From assembly GCA_028288875.1 (NCBI GenBank), contig JAQGHK010000288.1:1-5462 (forward strand): a stretch of DNA of 5,462 nucleotides, read 5' to 3'. The DNA is from Phycisphaerales bacterium (GTDB taxonomy: Bacteria; Planctomycetota; Phycisphaerae; Tepidisphaerales; Tepidisphaeraceae). The stretch's first letter is position 1. Every line of letters starts with the position of its first letter. Below the pieces are notes generated by a model. The model searched no databases and was not told the DNA's origin. It worked only from the letters and a program-made list of their open reading frames with translations. The position numbers were made by a program, and so were the translations under genes. Below, one piece after another: positions 4,626 to 5,462 of the stretch.

Positions 4626-5462
4626 CGGCTTGTTCGGCCTCCGGCATCGTTCCAAGGGCCAAGTTCTCTTGGACGATGCCGTCCTCCGACGATATTGTCT
4701 TTAGCCATTCCAATGCGTCCTTCTTATCAATACTTTCAGGTGCTCTGCTGACCAGCCTCGTCACGCAATAGCTAACCTCCGGCAGACGTCTACCACACGC
4801 AAAACTCTGGCTAAGGAGTTTGAGTACGTCCGCAGTTCGGGGATGGTTAAGTGCTTCACGCAGCCGACGAACCGCTGCCACCGAATCAGCAACCGAATCT
4901 GACGATACCGATGCGTATTGATTCAAACGCATGGCCGCATCTTGGCTTAACCCACTGACCGACTGAAACTCGCTATCGAAAACAATCGTCGACAGCGCTG
5001 GCATTCCACTGCATTCTCGTCTCATGGACGCGACCGCTATGGCTGCTTTGGCAGTTTCTTCGCGTTCCTTCCCAGACGGCAACGATTTAGCACGAAGCCA
5101 TATCAACCGCGCGAGCTGTCGCTGTGTTCCGGATATACCGAACTCCCAATTTTTTGGAAATTCGCCCGACGCGACCGGATATTGCCCGTTATAAGTTAGT
5201 CCAAGGTATTCGCGCCAAACAAGATCGAAGTCGACTCCGACGCTGCATGAGTGCACCAAAGCGATGACCCGTCCGTCATCTAGAGGGGCTTTTTGACGTG
5301 CAGCCTGTAGGCCTGCAATTAGCGTAGCGCGAAATCGGTCATTAGGCGGCGAGAAGGAAAAGGCTTCGGACATGACAACGCTTTCATGCGTCGCTGCCAT
5401 CAGTTTGCGACCGCGCTGACTTTCAGCACGTCGATACACGTCATTGCCCATGGCGGCCAAGC
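4600..5462 (-). CDS. unrecognised protein, C-terminal part (5' end beyond window)
   Basis: Unknown function. About 287 codons are visible, from the right edge to TGA at 4602-4600. The frame is still open at 5462, so the N-terminus is probably missing; TTG 5460 and ATG 5451 are the nearest start codons but have no visible Shine-Dalgarno. The visible part has no convincing membrane segment. It is mainly helical in character with alternating charged and Ala/Leu residues, for example A-A-V-R-R-L-R-E-A-L and A-D-V-L-K-L-L-S-Q-S. A more mixed stretch in the middle contains V-D-F-D-L-V-W-R-E-Y-L-G-L and P-K-N-W-E-F-G-I-S-G. Cysteines are scattered without a metal-binding pattern. It resembles the soluble tail of a larger, perhaps membrane-anchored, lineage-specific protein, but that is a guess. 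It converges on the small secreted gene with a 26-base overlap. Confidence 0.75.
   Translation of the reverse strand, partial: LAAMGNDVYRRAESQRGRKLMAATHESVVMSEAFSFSPPNDRFRATLIAGLQAARQKAPLDDGRVIALVHSCSVGVDFDLVWREYLGLTYNGQYPVASGEFPKNWEFGISGTQRQLARLIWLRAKSLPSGKEREETAKAAIAVASMRRECSGMPALSTIVFDSEFQSVSGLSQDAAMRLNQYASVSSDSVADSVAAVRRLREALNHPRTADVLKLLSQSFACGRRLPEVSYCVTRLVSRAPESIDKKDALEWLKTISSEDGIVQENLALGTMPEAEQAVMTLVAGE

Noticed and set aside
1..5462. CRISPR array, insertion sequence or integrase
   Set aside because: No regularly spaced repeats, transposase or recombinase motifs, or terminal inverted repeats were seen on either strand.

Overview
The window looks like chromosomal DNA from a planctomycete, most likely a Phycisphaerae-type member of Planctomycetota. 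The best pointer is the minus-strand gene at 3494-4306. It combines a type IV prepilin N-terminus (FTLVELLVV...) with a C-terminal H-x9-DG motif, a pairing typical of the large pseudopilin families of Planctomycetota, Verrucomicrobiota and Lentisphaerota. A CdsA whose C-terminal signature departs from the proteobacterial form fits the same placement. Taxonomy is inferred from family style, not from a search.

Layout: (1) 38-952, plus strand, cdsA-like phosphatidate cytidylyltransferase. (2) 957-2938, minus strand, a two-component operon: a membrane histidine kinase (1520-2938) followed, with overlapping stop and start codons, by a response regulator with a Fis-type helix-turn-helix and no AAA+ domain (957-1523). 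It converges on cdsA with 4 bases between stop codons. (3) 2989-3061, plus strand, tRNA-Ala(UGC) with a recognisable sigma-70-type promoter, divergent from the kinase. (4) 3062-3493, about 430 bases with no convincing gene, several short dyads and lower GC. (5) 3494-4306, minus strand, H-x9-DG pseudopilin. (6) 4305-4625, plus strand, a small predicted secreted protein of unknown function whose ATG overlaps the pseudopilin ATG head to head in one CATG. (7) 4600-5462, minus strand, C-terminal part of an unrecognised protein that runs off the right edge.

The left half (cdsA, kinase, regulator) samples at roughly 62-65% GC by hand count of individual lines. Lines right of the tRNA range from about 40 to 60%. 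The composition and gene content therefore change near the tRNA: housekeeping and regulatory genes to the left, lineage-specific or unknown genes to the right. A tRNA at such a junction is a classical island boundary, but no integrase or att repeat is visible, so this is only a lead.

Functionally, cdsA supplies CDP-diacylglycerol for phospholipid synthesis. The kinase and regulator form a self-contained signalling pair with unknown signal and targets. The pseudopilin and the small secreted protein could be exported together, but nothing in the sequence proves they cooperate. I see no complete new system; the most unusual architecture is the divergent pair sharing one CATG.
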